A stretch of DNA of 64,000 bases from Viscum album (GCA_963277665.1 OY728121.1:1650980062-1651044061), one strand, 5' to 3'. Positions 13,000-26,927 are shown, numbered from the stretch's first letter. A program made the numbers and translations. Notes: generated from the letters alone by a model not told the origin.

Positions 13000-13860
13000 C
13001 TCATTCCAATGATTTCCATATCATCTATAGATAAAGCACCATGGTCTCGAGCTTAAAATGAATGGTGGAGGACCACGAGATTGAAACTACAACTACTTAG
13101 GGCTACTCTCCACTTTCCAAAACCTAGATGGCCCTGATTCCAGAGACTAGATTCTGAAGTCATTACCCTTCTACAAAAATTATTGGCTAACCAATCGTGT
13201 CCCACCTCCCACTTTGTGTATCCATTACACTACTTCATCATTATTATAACCCCCTTGGCACGTTGGTATGGAGAAAACAGTAAAAACATACTAAAGCGAA
13301 GTTCATAGTGCCTCTTCTAAGCATCTCACATGGGACCCCTCATCCTAGAAGAGATCTGGTGTGAATTGTAGTAGATCCTTGATCATGATCCCATATTCCC
13401 TCACCAACAAACTCCACTATTCGAGGAAGAGTAGATCCTACTTATTCTTATCCTTAATCATGGAAAAAAGGAATTATTCCTAGAACTCCCTTTCAAAGCT
13501 ATCCCACTAAACCTCTATCTTCTTCATCTCCCAGAGGTAAAGTGTCCACCACTGATGCATTATTCCTCTCATAAATCTCACTTTCGGAGGAACCTAGAAC
13601 ACTATCAAGGTCGAGATCAAGCTAAAATTAATCACCAGCTCCTAATTCCAATATTCTGTTTCCATTTCTAATATTTCTCCCACGTACATCCCAAATATCT
13701 TACACTATAAGGGACGTCGTGTCTTCATCCCCTGGTCATCTTCCTCCCCTTGATCAGCCCTCAGTTGATCAATTAGTTCAACCTTCTCATCCTTCACTAT
13801 TCGTACCCCACAATGAAGATATCCAGGTTCCATAGAAAAAAAAGGTAATCAAGGAACTTG
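13000..13860 (-). pseudogene. gag: Element 1 gag, broken
   Basis: Gag would form the virus-like particle. The minus strand around 13560-13320 shows pieces of the gypsy gag core: HQWWTLYLWEMKK, WDSFERE, then after stops MIKDLLQFTPDLF, matching the pattern 'WEEFK..F.. ... YE..F..LLRYAPHLV'. Around 13220-13180 a YTKWEVGHDW stretch looks like a nucleocapsid zinc knuckle (C-x2-C-G-E-x-G-H) with its cysteines lost. Many stops and frame changes occur. It lies just inside the primer-binding site, as gag should. Confidence 0.6.
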
Positions 13861-14194
13861 GAACAACATGTAGTGTGGAAATTTTATTTTAATTTGGATT
13901 TAAATCTCCATTTATTAAAAATCCCAAAACACTGAAGACATAAAAAAACAAGTTAAGTATGATTCATATATGTCTCCTAGGGTATGTACCCTACAGTCTG
14001 TCTCACCTCACATTTTCTTTTGGTTGGTCCAGTGTCCTTGGATTAGATCATTGGGGGCCCTAAAATCATGTTCCCTATACAGTCTTCCCATGACTATCTC
14101 GTGCACCATGATTTCCTAAAACAGTTTTCGTACCATCCTAGGAAGTCCTCACTATGCCAAAATCTAAAATCCATCCATTCTGTCAATAACCAAC
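13861..14194 (-). other. Element 1 leader between primer site and gag
   Basis: An untranslated leader of about 330 bp between the primer-binding site and the gag remnant. I see no coding motif in it. Confidence 0.4.
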
Positions 14195-14206
14195 CCTCTG
14201 ATACTA
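14195..14206 (-). promoter_or_regulatory. Primer-binding site of element 1
   Basis: The minus strand reads TAGTATCAGAGG, 10 of 12 matches to TGGTATCAGAGC, the complement of the 3' end of plant initiator tRNA-Met. It lies two bases inside the right LTR. This fixes the element's orientation. Confidence 0.8.
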
Positions 14207-14208
14207 TT

Positions 14209-16876
14209 CCATCACAATCCACACTATCCAAGATGCAAGCAGGAACATTAAACTTACTGAACCTTCCCTCCTCACATATAAAGAGAGATAATGTCCACTT
14301 AGTCCCACTTTAGATTTGACCCGAAGATGAAAATAGAACCAAGGGTATAAAATATCATGATAAAATGGATGGAATTGCCATTTTTATTGAACATGATTGG
14401 GAGATAAGACGATAAATTCAAATCAACTCAAAAAACCTAATTTAAAACCTAATGAAAAAATAAATTCCAACATGGATTTCCAAAAGTAAAGATGATTAAA
14501 AGTTAAACAAAAATTCCAAAGTAAAGAACCAAAAGAAAGAAACTAAGAATAAACATCAACTATCATGACACCTGAGCTAGTAAAGTATAGAACTGTCCTC
14601 AAAGTCCTCTTGGAATCCTAAAAATAGTTTAATATATGCATAGTTATAATATGAGTCTACTCTGTAGGGAAACTAAATCTACCTTTTCAATTGTGGGGGA
14701 AACATACCAATTCCCATATGGGAAAATAGAAGAAACACACACACATATCAAGGAATAATAACCAGCCCATCCTCACCATGGAACACTCACACATGTAACG
14801 CATGTCACATAAATTATAAGTATATGCACATTGATATTGAGGTAGCACGCACCACTTTACCATAGGTTAAAAACTCATTCCTAATAGATAAAGTATTGTG
14901 GCCAACTCTTATACCATACACAGTCCCACTACCACTACCCACCTGGCCACACCTAGGCCAAAAACCACACACTCTCCAGCCCATAGACACTCAGTCCACA
15001 TGAACACAAAATCCTTCCCACAGACACCTGGGCCTCATCCAAAAGAAACACGGGAACTCAACTTCTCATGTTGAAACCTTGCAATATCATCCAAAAGAAA
15101 CTCTCACCCTATGGATCTTGGACTGTGGTATTCCTGAATCCATGAAATCCCTCCCAAGTATGCCTGAGAGGCAAGATCATGGAAGAGGGTTTTAGGAGGA
15201 ATGTTAGTAACCAGCCATCGATCCTCGCACCCGACGATCAAAAATACATCCTCCCCTATGGAATGAATGTGTTCTCCACATAGCACTCAAAAAGGGATGG
15301 GTGCATGTTGAAATCAAAACGAAATGTAATATATATATATATATATATGATTAAAAACAATCAACCTAACCTATTGGTTTCCAAACAAACTACCATCCCA
15401 CTCAAAACCATGCTTCCTGCTACCTCTACATGAAAAACTACACAAAAACCAAAAGGTAAAAACAGAACCCAACCATCTTCCAATTAAATTTCATTACATA
15501 TATTGACAAGGATGTTCATTTTAAATTTTCCAACACTAATGGAAAACTAAAAAACATAACCATATCAAAACAACAAGTAAAAAACCAAACTTCAATCCCA
15601 CTACTCAACAACACAAAACTATATTTACAGTCCACTACAACAACCTCCACTCTTTATACAAACCTCTTATAAAATGTCCAACAATCATTCTTCAAAAATA
15701 TAAAAAACAATCTTTCTCTCACAACCCTAATCCATAGCTCGTTACCCAAAAATTCCCATATAAATTCGTAGTGCATAAAAGCAAATACCCACACCACAAT
15801 CCCACTACCTAACATCTCTCCTTAATCATTACACAACATAGGTAGTTCAGCTTCCTATAAGTTCATCCATTCCACAATCAATCCATTTCTTAGACTGAGA
15901 TTCTATCACACCTCTCAATTCCCAACTCACAAAAAATTCTCGCATCCCTAATGTATACACATACCAAACTCTTTCCCTTGAACATAATCCTTTGTCTAAC
16001 ATAGTATCCATAACAATGCTCCCAACAAAAACACCACAAAACTCACACAAGGTCACACAATTCAATAGAACCTAGAACTCAACCGTAACTATCAATGTGA
16101 TGTGCTTATAATTAGATTTAACTAATAGAGATTACTTAATTTCACTTTAACATAACTAGGGTGATCAAACAATATGTTTTATCACGGGGAATCCATTTAC
16201 AAAACATAGTTTAAGTCATTAATCAGATTTTTTGTTAAATATGTACATCAAAACATCATAAAAAATAGAACATCCCCGATACACAAAAATGACCACAAAT
16301 GACCATGATTTATACAAGGAAAATTCTGAAAAAAATTACACCACGAACAAAGATAATGAAACTGTAATCAACAACAACCCACTCAGTATCTGTTGTTTTA
16401 TTTACCTATGTTATCTATTAATCATATTCAACTCCTATTTATTTATCATTTATGAATAGATCTCAGTCGTTCATCATAAGGATTTGTTATTATACCCGCC
16501 CCATGATTCATAATTAATGGGAAGCAAATGAAATCCTTACCATGGATGATAAAAGTTTGATGTTCCTCCCCACACTATGAACATGGGATCACACAAGCAG
16601 TAGGAAACTCCATGAATGAAAAGCAGAACGATCTAGAATAGGCACAAGCCTCATCTTGGGAGAAAGGTTCCGGGCACTCCAAGGGGAAATGAAAAAGACA
16701 ATAGTAATAAGAGATCCAAGATTTGAAGAGTGAGATCCTATTTTAAAGGAATAATTGTTTCCAAATATCATTTATGTGGGATCGTGGTTAAGACCATGAG
16801 GTTTGAGTATCTAAAATCTCAGGGATACCAGGATATTAAAGATACAATTAATATCCATTGAAACTCCCATAAAAAC
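14209..16876 (-). mobile_element. Element 1 right (5') LTR, truncated
   Basis: This aligns along its length with 5709-8375 of the left LTR. Similarity stops at about 16876, and the first roughly 515 bp of the LTR (U3, including the short repeats) are missing. An (AT)10 run lies at 15329-15348. The open frames here are not shared with the other LTR and are chance. Confidence 0.75.
15329..15348. repeat. (AT)10 microsatellite
   Basis: Ten AT units within the right LTR of element 1. The matching site of the left LTR (about 6838-6848) has a shorter A/T-alternating stretch. Confidence 0.85.
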
Positions 16877-18654
16877 ATATTCATTTTATGTGAGATATAA
16901 CAATTTACTTTTGATTATTTTTTGATATTTTTCTTATTACATTCTTGTTTTGATGAACAGAAAAAATACAATAAATTTTAATTGAATTTTTTTTCACAAA
17001 AAAAATTATATGGTAATATTGTATCATTTGATGTTTTTAAATTATTAATAGAATATATTTTTATCGGCCATTATAATTTATGTCATTTTAATTAATTTAA
17101 CATTTAATATTTATATAAAAACATTTCAATCATTTTCAATGTTTTAACATTTAAAAGGTGTTTTTATTTCTGAAAACAGGATTAATTTTAAATTAATTAC
17201 TCCAACTTCTATGTTTTGAATTATTAAAAATGGATTCAATATATGGAATCATTAGGTCCAAATCTTTAAAACAAAATTCTTTCATTTTTATGCATCATGA
17301 ATAGAAACTTCAATAATTATTATTAATATGGTAAAAAAGTAAATCAGGAATTTAAAGTTAAATATATTTTATTAAAATTACCATAGTACATGTAATATTT
17401 TGAATCGATAAGTTATTTTAGACCAAAACCATTCTATGGTTGAAAAAATACCCTTTGGAAGCCACTTGGATGAGAATAGGACAATTAATAGATTTTTGTT
17501 AAAGAAAAGTTTAATATGTCTTACTCAAATTTTCATAAATTTATCATTTTTAAAATAAAGTGATATAGGATATAAATATGATTATAAATACTCATTTGGA
17601 ATATAAATTTATTTTATTTACCATCGTAATTTATTTTTAATATTTATGAAATAAAAAATTAACTTAAAAGATTATACATTGATGATACAAAAATTATTTA
17701 ATTGATGAAAAATCAACAATACGATTTTTATTAAAATTATAATAACCATTAAAAGAACAAAAAACATTCCCAAATTTGATTTTTCATGTATATCTAGACC
17801 ATTAGCTTCTATGGGTTGAGTAATTTACCATTTCAATACATAAAGAAAATATTATGACTCTTATAATATTTTATTTTATGTGATATTAACGTTTTCACAT
17901 TCATGTTTTAATACATATAACATTTATTAATGTAGGAATTTCTAGGTGATATATTCAAAAATAAGTATTATATTGAAATATATAGGACTTATCTTCATTA
18001 TATTATCCTATTTTACTATTTTACCAAACAAATATATATATCAAATAATTAAACAGAATAGATGTAGTAATTATTTTATTAATGTAAATGTCAAATTATT
18101 GTTAATAAAAATTTTAAAATAAATATAATTTTAGTTATTTAATATATCCAAAATATTTAAAATATTATATTCACCACATATAGATATAAAAAATTGTTTT
18201 TTGAGGTTAAAATCTTATCTTGATATTTTTTTAAAAAAATATAAAATGAATTGTGTAAAAATAACACAATTATTTTTTTATAAAAAATAATGTTTTATTA
18301 AATTATTTAAAAAAAATAAAAAATTTACAAGATTTCATATAATTAATTTTTTCTCTAAAATATTTTATATTTTTTATTAATGGTATTATTGAAGTCAAAT
18401 ATGTAAAATTTACACTACTTTATTATTGATCAAATTGTTTACATAGTTAAAATTAAAAGACTATAGTTATGTGTAAAAATAATTTATATGATTTAAAATG
18501 AAATAAAAACATGTTTAAAAATTATTGGATGATAAGATTAAAAAATTGTCTCATCTCATGTTCTAAAAAAGGATATTTTTGAGGTTCGTGTATTTTTGGG
18601 GGGTTATTTTAACTAAATATTTTTTGAGCTTCCTAAAGTGTCAGTCCCCTCAAT

Positions 18655-18662
18655 TATAAAAG
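18655..18662 (+). promoter_or_regulatory. TATA box of LTR-D
   Basis: TATAAAAG preceded by a C-rich 'cagtcccctcaat' and followed by a C-rich leader 'cctcctacctcacc'. The same arrangement is seen at the other LTR promoters in this window. Confidence 0.5.
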
Positions 18663-18997
18663 GGAACCTCCTACCTCACCACATCACATCGGGTCTAGCC
18701 TTCATTCTCGACCATCCTATGACCATATTGATTTATAAACTAACCTAGTTATATTCTAGGAGTTCTGGTCTTCTTAAAAGACCAACTATAGTTATTTTAA
18801 GAGGAGTTCTAGAGGGAGAACGTCGAAGAAAATGTAATCTCCTCTATATATTCTTTAAAAATTATTTCTTCTTATACTTAATCATTATGAGTAGATTACA
18901 TTATAATTTAACAAGTACAGTTTCCAATATATTTTGGGATTTTATTATGATTGTGGGACCACCGTATTCCACCATCTATCCAACATTTTAAAAAATT

Positions 18998-19236
18998 CGT
19001 CACGCGTTCGTACGTATGCCTTACTATCTCCACATTGTGGGGTAATATGGTTTTCAATACAACATTACATGGATGGGTATAGTGATGGAAATAATACACA
19101 TACATTAATATTATAAAATTATATGTATTCTATAACTAAATATATAACATCAATATCCAAACCATTTATTAATTATGGGAATGATATCATCTCTCTTGCG
19201 TACATACGTCCAATTGTCTCCACGATGTGAGGCACT
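18998..19236 (+). repeat. Pair of LTR palindromic boxes (LTR-D)
   Basis: Two GC-rich boxes with cores GCGTTCGTACG (19004) and GCGTACATACG (19198), each followed by a CTATCTCCAC or TTGTCTCCAC block and a weak return arm such as GATGTGAG. They are 194 bp apart, with A+T-rich unrelated sequence between. Confidence 0.65.
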
Positions 19237-21053
19237 ACATTCAACATGATATCCATAAATAATGGTTTTATAAATTAATTGAATAGATAGATATGTTATA
19301 TATTATATTAATATCCTTTTAGAAATTATATAACTATAATCTATGAATAGTTAAAAGAACTTATCTGATGAAACATGCCTATGGAAATAATGCAGTTAAT
19401 ACCCGATGGATGAGTACTAATATTGAAAATGAATAAATGAGAACATGATCATATTTGATATCATATGAATTATTTTTATTCTGGAATAAATCAAGGGCAT
19501 TATATAAACCCCCATACAGGAGGTTCTAACATGTACAAAGGATATCAGAACAAATATAAGGGATTATTTTGTTTCACATTTATTTATGTGGGACATATGC
19601 CTTATACACCACTTATTTACATTGAGTGGTTTTTATTCTACACGTTAATATTTTTATGATTATTATTATGTATGTTATAATATTAATATACAATTTATTG
19701 TAATTTAAGAATATAATTTGAATCATTATAAATTGGTAAGGGATAATTTCACGATCTTATTATTATTTGAGATTTTTTATACCAAAGTATTTACAAGGGT
19801 ATATTTATCATTAATGTCTTTGTTTTATAAAAATTATTCAATAAATTGTTTTAATAATATTATATGGATATTTAGATACATTTTTACCTATTTTGAACTT
19901 TTTACTACATGGTTTGAAATGGATATTTGATTCATTTTCCAAATAAGGTACATTTTGACTGTTTAAAAAATATGTATTTTAACAAATATGTCAAGATTTT
20001 TTTAAAATTTTTATAACAAAATATTTACATGAATATTACTTTATAATATTTCAAGGTTAGTTTCAAATAAATTCTTTTCTTTAAAGATTCATTGGCATTT
20101 TCGGAAAAAAAATTCGAAGAAGAAAAGATATTTTCCTCAGCCTGTAATTTCAACTATGAATTTTTTTTCCATATTAGATGGAATTATTTAACTAGGTTAG
20201 GTATAAATTATTAAATTCCTATGATTAATATGGGTTTTTAATGTTTATTATAGACTTATATGTCAGAAATCTATTTTTTACAGGGATTATTTTATGGAAT
20301 AATGATGTTTAAGAAAACTATTTTATTCTTTTTGTTACTCTATAATGAATGATTTATGATTTTTAGGAACAAATAAGAATTGTTTTTTTAAGAGATGGGT
20401 GGGACCTATATCTCCCCATAATTCATTGGTTAATGGTTTATATCTCATGAGATAGAAAGGTCTAGAATTAAAAGTAAATCTGGTTCAAAAATATAGGACA
20501 GAAAGAGTAGTGAACTTGGTTCCATGATGGTCTTTTTCTGCTATGGTGGTCTTAGAAATTATCCTTACATAATCTGGAAATTATTTTCTACGATTATGTT
20601 TTTTCCAAAATTCCTAGTTTTCTGCCATAGTTATTTTCTCAAGGATAATGTTCTTTTATGATTTATTCCTTATAAACTTCGCAGATGTATTCCATGATGC
20701 TATTTTTTAATATTTTTAATACACAGTATCATTTTCAAAAGTTATGTTCACGTTTTACATTATTATGTTCTATTTTTGTTTGATATTTTCCATGGTTTCG
20801 CTTACTCAACATTTTAGCTCACCCTTTTCATACGTTTTATTTTCTAAAAGACATAATGAATGGTTTTATAAAATAAAACTAAATGGAAATTTCATTATCC
20901 GAGATTTTGAAGATCATTAAAAAACTAGAAGAATGTGTTCCATGTTTTTAATTAACTAGACTAATAAGTTCTTTCAGAATCATTTTGTGAAATTTATTAA
21001 GTTTTAATAAAAGGTGATGTAATGTCCATGTATGTCAATCATGGTTCTATACA

Positions 21054-24000
21054 GCTACATTATAGAACCATAAAAATTATTAAATAAATATATATGAATA
21101 TTTAAATTATTTAATAATAAATCACACCCAAAAATCGAACAAGTTATTTTATTTGGACATTAGGCACATAAAAAACTTATATCACAATATTTTCATCATC
21201 TCTAAAAAATTTAATTATTGAACAGTACAATATTAGATGTATACTTTTTGATATTCTCCATTTTAACTTAGAGATTGAAAAAAGGTGGAGATCATATGCA
21301 CAATAAAGGTAAATATGTGAGAAATAAATCATGAATATGATTATGCATATGATGAGAATTTGGGGTTGAGAACAAAATCAAGGTGCATATACATAACATA
21401 AGATAAAAATAAAGAAAATTTTATAAATCAATATTAAAGGAATAAAACTTTTATTATAAAATAAGAAACAATGTCATGTGATTTTTGAAATATGAATAAT
21501 GAATAATGACCCTTGAGATAATAATATATGTTCACATCACAACAAATTAATTTAGAATAAAAAATATATATATCATAATATATATCAGTAATAAAATCCA
21601 ATACATTTACATAATATGAGGTTAGGCTAACTACCTTATTATAACATAATGGAATTGGGATAACCACCATTATACAATAACAATGTCTATTTAAATATAC
21701 CACATATATCCCTAAACATTGCCGCCATGGGAATGCTACCCTTATCACATAATGATATCATGACATAGAAAATAGTAACAAAACATTTCTTGAGAACAAT
21801 TTATCCACCAATCATGTTATGATAATCCTTACATATGTGTCCCGCTAGAACAAAAAAAAATTCATAATTCAATCACAAAATAATTAAACCATGAATAATA
21901 TCGGTATCGTTAAAAAGTCAATATAAAATGATCCTAATATAAGCAGTAAAATATTGTTAATGGTATTATTAATTTTTATACATCTTTGAGAATAATAAAA
22001 TAAAAATATACCAATATATATTAAAATTTTTTATAACGGTATTTGGAAATTGCATTGAAAAGAATAAGAAATAACCTTATTTATTTGATAGTATTTATTT
22101 TAAAATAAATAATTTCAAAAACTATGGTAAATGATATATAATTATAAAACCAGGTAAAATTTCATTATAATACTTATTTGAAAAAAGGGAAAAAAAGCAT
22201 GACAAATCATTCTTGTAGAAAGTGTCCAAAAGGAAGATTCATTTAACACATTGTAAAAGTGTCAATTTTCTAGAAAAAAAATGATAAATTAAGAATTATT
22301 ATGGTAATAAAGTTAATTTAATTTAAATATTCATTATGTCACCATACAATTAAAGATAATTATTTCCATAAAAAATGAATATTGACGTAAAGGAAAAAAA
22401 TCACAATAAAAAGGATGAGAAAAGATCAATTTTTCTTAAAAGTGTCACTTTGGATATGTTATGATATAATTGAAAGGAAAATTTCAAGAATAAATTATTA
22501 AAATTTTATTACTATAGGAGAAGAAGACAGTTTTTTATATATGGTATAACAAATAATTTATCCATATTTATGTTCAAATGAAAACAATTTAAATTTAAAA
22601 AATGGGATTTGTAAAGAAACTATTAACTTTAATCATGACATCCATGAAAGTGATATACATTATTATTTAATAATTATTAAAATATAATTATCTAATTTAA
22701 GAACCTTTTATTTTGATCATATTTTATTATCATAATTTTTGGCCTTTTATTACACAAATATTAGTCATTTGTTGTTTATCTTTATTACAAGATGTTTTTC
22801 ATTTTGATTATTTTATAATGTTTCATAATAGATATGTCATTTATAAATACTTGATACCATATTGATTATCAGTAGATAGATAAGGGTAGTGGAATCATAT
22901 AACTCAAAAGACTAATTTAGTCCCATTTGGTATTTTTTCCTATAATGGAATCAAAAATAGAATTTTTTTAGTAAATTTACAATAACATTGAGTAGTATAA
23001 TATTTATCAATAATTTTAATATATTCATCAGAGAAACATATTAATAAAATATATTAATATTTAACATCATATAATGAAAATATTAATTTATTGATACTTA
23101 TTCATAGGGAAAATGATGATGTTGGTAAAATATCGTTTTTTATATGCAGTTGAACCACCCAAAATAAGAACATTTTATATTTATGAATGAGTAAGAGTTT
23201 AGAGTAATATAATTTTAAAATCATCTTCTAAAAAGATTTATTATTTTTATATTACCACATAATCATGGATTATAATATTTATAAATAGTAAATATGTGAA
23301 GGTAATTGAAATTTCATGAGAAGAACATAGATACTTACTTGATCAATACACTCCTTCTTGATAATACATCATATATGATTAAGGATTTATACTTCCATCC
23401 GGAAAAAATATATAATTTGTTGAATATGGATTATTTATAGATTAAATATATATAGATACAAGTTGTAACATGATAAACCGAGTTGTTCAGAAATGGTATA
23501 TGACACACTCTATAATACATGAGTTATGATTGGCATTTCCATAAATATTCAGTCTATAAAGAGTTTGGAAGTCAATTTAGAAAAAAAATAGATAAATATT
23601 GGAAAAATAATGGATATGGCTCATTAATACCCTTTTGCATAAAATTTATAGAAAAGTTTTTATTTTATTTTAACTCTTTAACACTGTGATAAGCCATTTT
23701 TAATTTATATTACCCGTACCAAATGGACTAATATTTTATCTCAATAAATATTTTTATGCATAAAAATGAAATTTTCCAACTCACCTGATATAAACATGAT
23801 GACTAAAAAATATTTCTATATTAAATCTAATTTATATTCTAAATATTAAAAGAAACTTATGTTGTATATGATAATAATATATATATATATATATATATAT
23901 ATTTAAGATACTTTTATTAAAGGATTACTTTTTAAACAATATTTATTGATAAAAATATTTCACATTAATTCGAAATTAAATTATTGTAAATATATTTTCA

Positions 24001-25139
24001 AAATATTGAATTATTAAATTGTATTAATCATTTATAACTGATGAATTTAATGTGATATAATAAAAATACATTATATAAAAAATAGTTCATTAAGAAATGT
24101 AATATTTTATACTGAGTATTAATAATCAGAAAAATTAAAATTAATTATTAGTATAAAACCCATTTATTTTCATTAATACATTGGTATGAAATTATATCTA
24201 CTTATTATAGAAATAAATCAAATTATTCTTACTAAATTATTATAATACTAATATATAAAACCTAAAATATATATTCATAAAAGAAAATATTTTAATTTAA
24301 TAATATCTTATTTGATTTATTACCAAAAATAATTTCATTATATTATTTTTATTCACATTATAGAACCATTCAACCTAATTGATTATAATATATCAACTGA
24401 TCACCTTTCCAATAGCCATATATCCCATGGATATTTTTCCAATAACCTTATTTTCAATGATCCTATATAAAACGTCAACATTTATTCACATATATTGTCA
24501 TGAATAAAATCTAATAATCATTTAACCTATTAATTTATATTTATTTAGACATGTTTATTTTTCTTCTATTTCAAAATCTTTTTTATAATTTTTTTAAAAA
24601 AATTAACAATTTTCAACACTAACTATGAATATAAATATCTCATTATTGTAGTTCATTATATAATATTCATTTTATTCATAATTTTATTTAATTAATGATG
24701 TTTTATTTTTCATTCTAAAACTTATTATCAGTAATCATTAATTTTAATATTTTCTACTAATAAAATGTGTCAATGATGGTTTTGGTATGGGTTTTCATGT
24801 TAAATATGATATTCATCACATTTTTTAATTTTTTACAAAAAATAAAAAGTAAAATATTTCAGTTTTATAACAATCTAGACCCTCAAAAATGATATTTTCC
24901 TTTGAAATTATAATCATTTAATTAAAATAAACAAAGTTATTTCTACCTCATCATATCTTTAGTATCACATACAACAACACCAAACACGTGTTTTCCCCAT
25001 ATGATTTAAACAATGTTAGTGGTACTATTTCGTAGTGCTTTATACCAACAATCCATTGTTTCTATAGGTTGTTCCCCATAAAAGATAACATTCTCAAATT
25101 TTAAATTTTTTTATTTTAGTACATATGAAGGTTCAATTA
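21054..25139. other. No gene: A+T-rich decayed DNA
   Basis: I find no domain that I can support here. Short open frames, including a 104-codon one at 21434-21748 on the minus strand, show low-complexity Tyr/Ile composition and look like chance. The part just after 21053 would be the interior of the LTR-D element if that element was once complete, but no gag motif is visible. An (AT)13 run lies at 23877-23902. Near 24400-24455 'tttccaata' is repeated twice before short A/T blocks. Confidence 0.5.
23877..23902. repeat. (AT)13 microsatellite
   Basis: The longest pure AT run in the window, 26 bases. Confidence 0.9.
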
Positions 25140-25660
25140 TGTACATTCTAAAAATTGATTCATGGAACATATCATGGATGTGGGAGATGTTAGGTTGAAA
25201 ATAAATATGATATGATACTATCCCTATAAGATCAAGGATTTAATAAGGGAAAATGTATCCAAGAATAAACATTGCTTCTTCTTGAATATCATGATCCCTA
25301 TACATTATGATACTCAGAGTAAGAACATGTACCTACCATCAAAGCTCGAGATTTTGATAGAAATTATCAACATTGCTATTTACTTGAAATGATTTTACTT
25401 TTATGAGATGTTAAATGGTTTGAATATTTAATATCAATTCATGAGAAATAACCAATGATATGATATAATTCACTCTATCATATTTCCCCCATTTGAGTGT
25501 TTGAAACCCATTACAATACTTATCCTCAAATGCTTCTACAATTATCCAATATGGGAAACCAAGACAAGTCACATAATACGGCATCCTATAAAGACTCATG
25601 AGTTCCTCTACATATGATATATGTAATCGAATCATGAAGTGGGTCATTATAGTGTACATT
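25140..25660 (-). pseudogene. pol: Integrase fossil of a minus-strand gypsy element
   Basis: The minus-strand frame 25659-25411 reads with the rhythm of the gypsy integrase core. HISYVEELMSLYRMPYYV corresponds to 'YI.EIVRLHGVP.SIV'. NGFQTLKWGKYDRVNYII corresponds to 'FQ..LGT...FSTAYHPQ', and ELILNIQTI to 'SERTIQTL'. The D and E catalytic residues are not preserved. The stretch 25140-25400 to its left resembles the integrase C-terminal region of element 1 only loosely. No LTR that belongs to it is visible. The match is by eye only and could be partly chance. Confidence 0.4.
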
Positions 25661-26927
25661 GGGGATACAACACCAAGATATTTTATGAAATATTTTTTTT
25701 CAAATAGATTTATTTTCGATGAAATATTTAATTACACATATCTATGAGTATTTTCAAACCAAAATTTACTATTATAATTATTAAAAATTCATGTCTGTAA
25801 TAATGTAGCTATTAATTTTGAGTTTATGCATATGAATAATCCAATAATAAAAATTAAGTATAGTAGTTTTAGATAAATAATACATCCTGATAAATAGATA
25901 CTTAATTTTTAGAAAACTTTTTATAAATTTTAAAAACACATTTCCTAACAAAATTATTTTCATTTCCTATTAGGAAAAAAATAATAAAATTACTCTTTTT
26001 CACCATTAGAAAATTTATTTTAGAAACAATTCATTTTTTAATTCATCATAAAAAATATCTTAGAGTGAATTTATTATATTTTTTCGAAAATATTATTTTT
26101 TCAAAGAGTAGAAAATTACAGATTCGTATAGAATAATAACATTATATTAAACGTATATGAGAAATTTTAAAATATTTTAAAAATATTTAAAATGATAAGT
26201 TGCTAAAAATTTTAAAATTTTATTCCAATATATTTTGTTTTAAAAAATTTTGAGTTTTATTTTGATATATAAACTTGTTATACACTGGGATTCATTTTAT
26301 TGTGAAACCATTTATCATTAAATTTATGGGATTCATTTTAAATTACATTAATGCACATTTGTAAATTTATTTTGGTAAAATTGATTAAATATTTTTCATC
26401 AGAATAGTTATTATTATTAAATGATTTCAACATAATTTTTTTCCAAAATTAATAGTTTATAAATTATTAATAAGTTACTTTGAATTTGGTTAAAATCAGA
26501 TTACTGACGGGAAAACCCGAAAGAAATGGGTGATATTCCCAATTAAAATTGTATGTGTCCAATTTTTAGGCCATATTTCAAAATGATTCTATCCAAATTA
26601 TGAATATATTTAAATTTCTAAGAATTTTTCTCCCTATTTACACTATGAATTTGATTTCATTTGAGAAATTTCCATGTACTTACCATGTGGGTCCCCGTCC
26701 CCACTTATAAAAGAGACTCGCATCTCCTCTCTTGACCAAAATAAAAGAATATTATTGTCCAGTACAATCATAGAAAAATAAATTCTTTACATCCCTCCCC
26801 ATATTCGATAGGAATTATTTTTTATTAGGAACCCCTCTTATGAAATAATTATGTGTAAACCTAATGGGGTCTATGAAGAAGAGGTATGAACCTTAAACAA
26901 TAATTTTAATAATATTTCATCTTATAA
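25661..26927 (+). mobile_element. LTR-A upstream part (U3, TATA, leader start)
   Basis: TATAAAAG at 26706-26713 is preceded by 'gtgggtccccgtccccact' and followed by a C-rich leader 'ctcgcatctcctctcttgacc', the same promoter style as LTR-C and LTR-D. The boxes of this LTR lie downstream at 27240-27480, inside the tandem block. The 5' limit of the U3 is not recognisable. The duplicated block begins within this LTR's leader, so this part exists only once. Confidence 0.45.
26706..26713 (+). promoter_or_regulatory. TATA box of LTR-A
   Basis: TATAAAAG in a locally C-rich context. It lies 215 bp before the left edge of the tandem block, so the second copy of the block lacks it. Confidence 0.45.

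Larger units (their letters stand above)
5709..16876 (-). mobile_element. Element 1: old chromovirus (Ty3/gypsy), both LTRs
   Basis: A complete-looking but ruined LTR retrotransposon on the minus strand. From right to left it has a truncated 5' LTR, primer-binding site, gag, protease, RT, RNase H, integrase, chromodomain and 3' LTR. The protease to RT to RNase H to integrase order defines Ty3/gypsy, and the chromodomain defines a chromovirus. The LTRs of more than 3 kb and initiator tRNA-Met priming fit the Tekay/Del clade. The two LTRs align only with many mismatches and gaps, and every coding domain has stops or frameshifts, so the insertion is ancient. No target duplication can be scored because the right LTR is truncated. 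Confidence 0.85.
16877..21053 (+). mobile_element. LTR-D: plus-strand gypsy LTR, about 4.2 kb
   Basis: Read on the plus strand, it has the order of parts seen in the element 2 LTR. The U3 block 17170-17260 resembles 29180-29280 and 53850-53960. TATAAAAG lies at 18655-18662, followed by a leader with a 'ggtcttcttaaaagacc' hairpin at 18768-18784. Two palindromic boxes lie at 18998-19042 and 19192-19236. The U5 block GAGATGGGTGGGACCTATAT starts at 20393, and the 'ttactcaacattttagctcaccc' block at 20802-20824 matches the reverse complement of 50945-50970. The 3' end near 21053 (CTATACA) and a very worn primer-site-like sequence after it are inferred by spacing. The start is uncertain and is put where element 1 similarity ends. 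Confidence 0.6.

Noticed and set aside
21434..21748. 104-codon minus-strand frame
   Set aside because: It is rich in Tyr, Ile and Cys with no motif, and lies in A+T-rich DNA where such frames are expected by chance. No promoter or homologous copy is seen.
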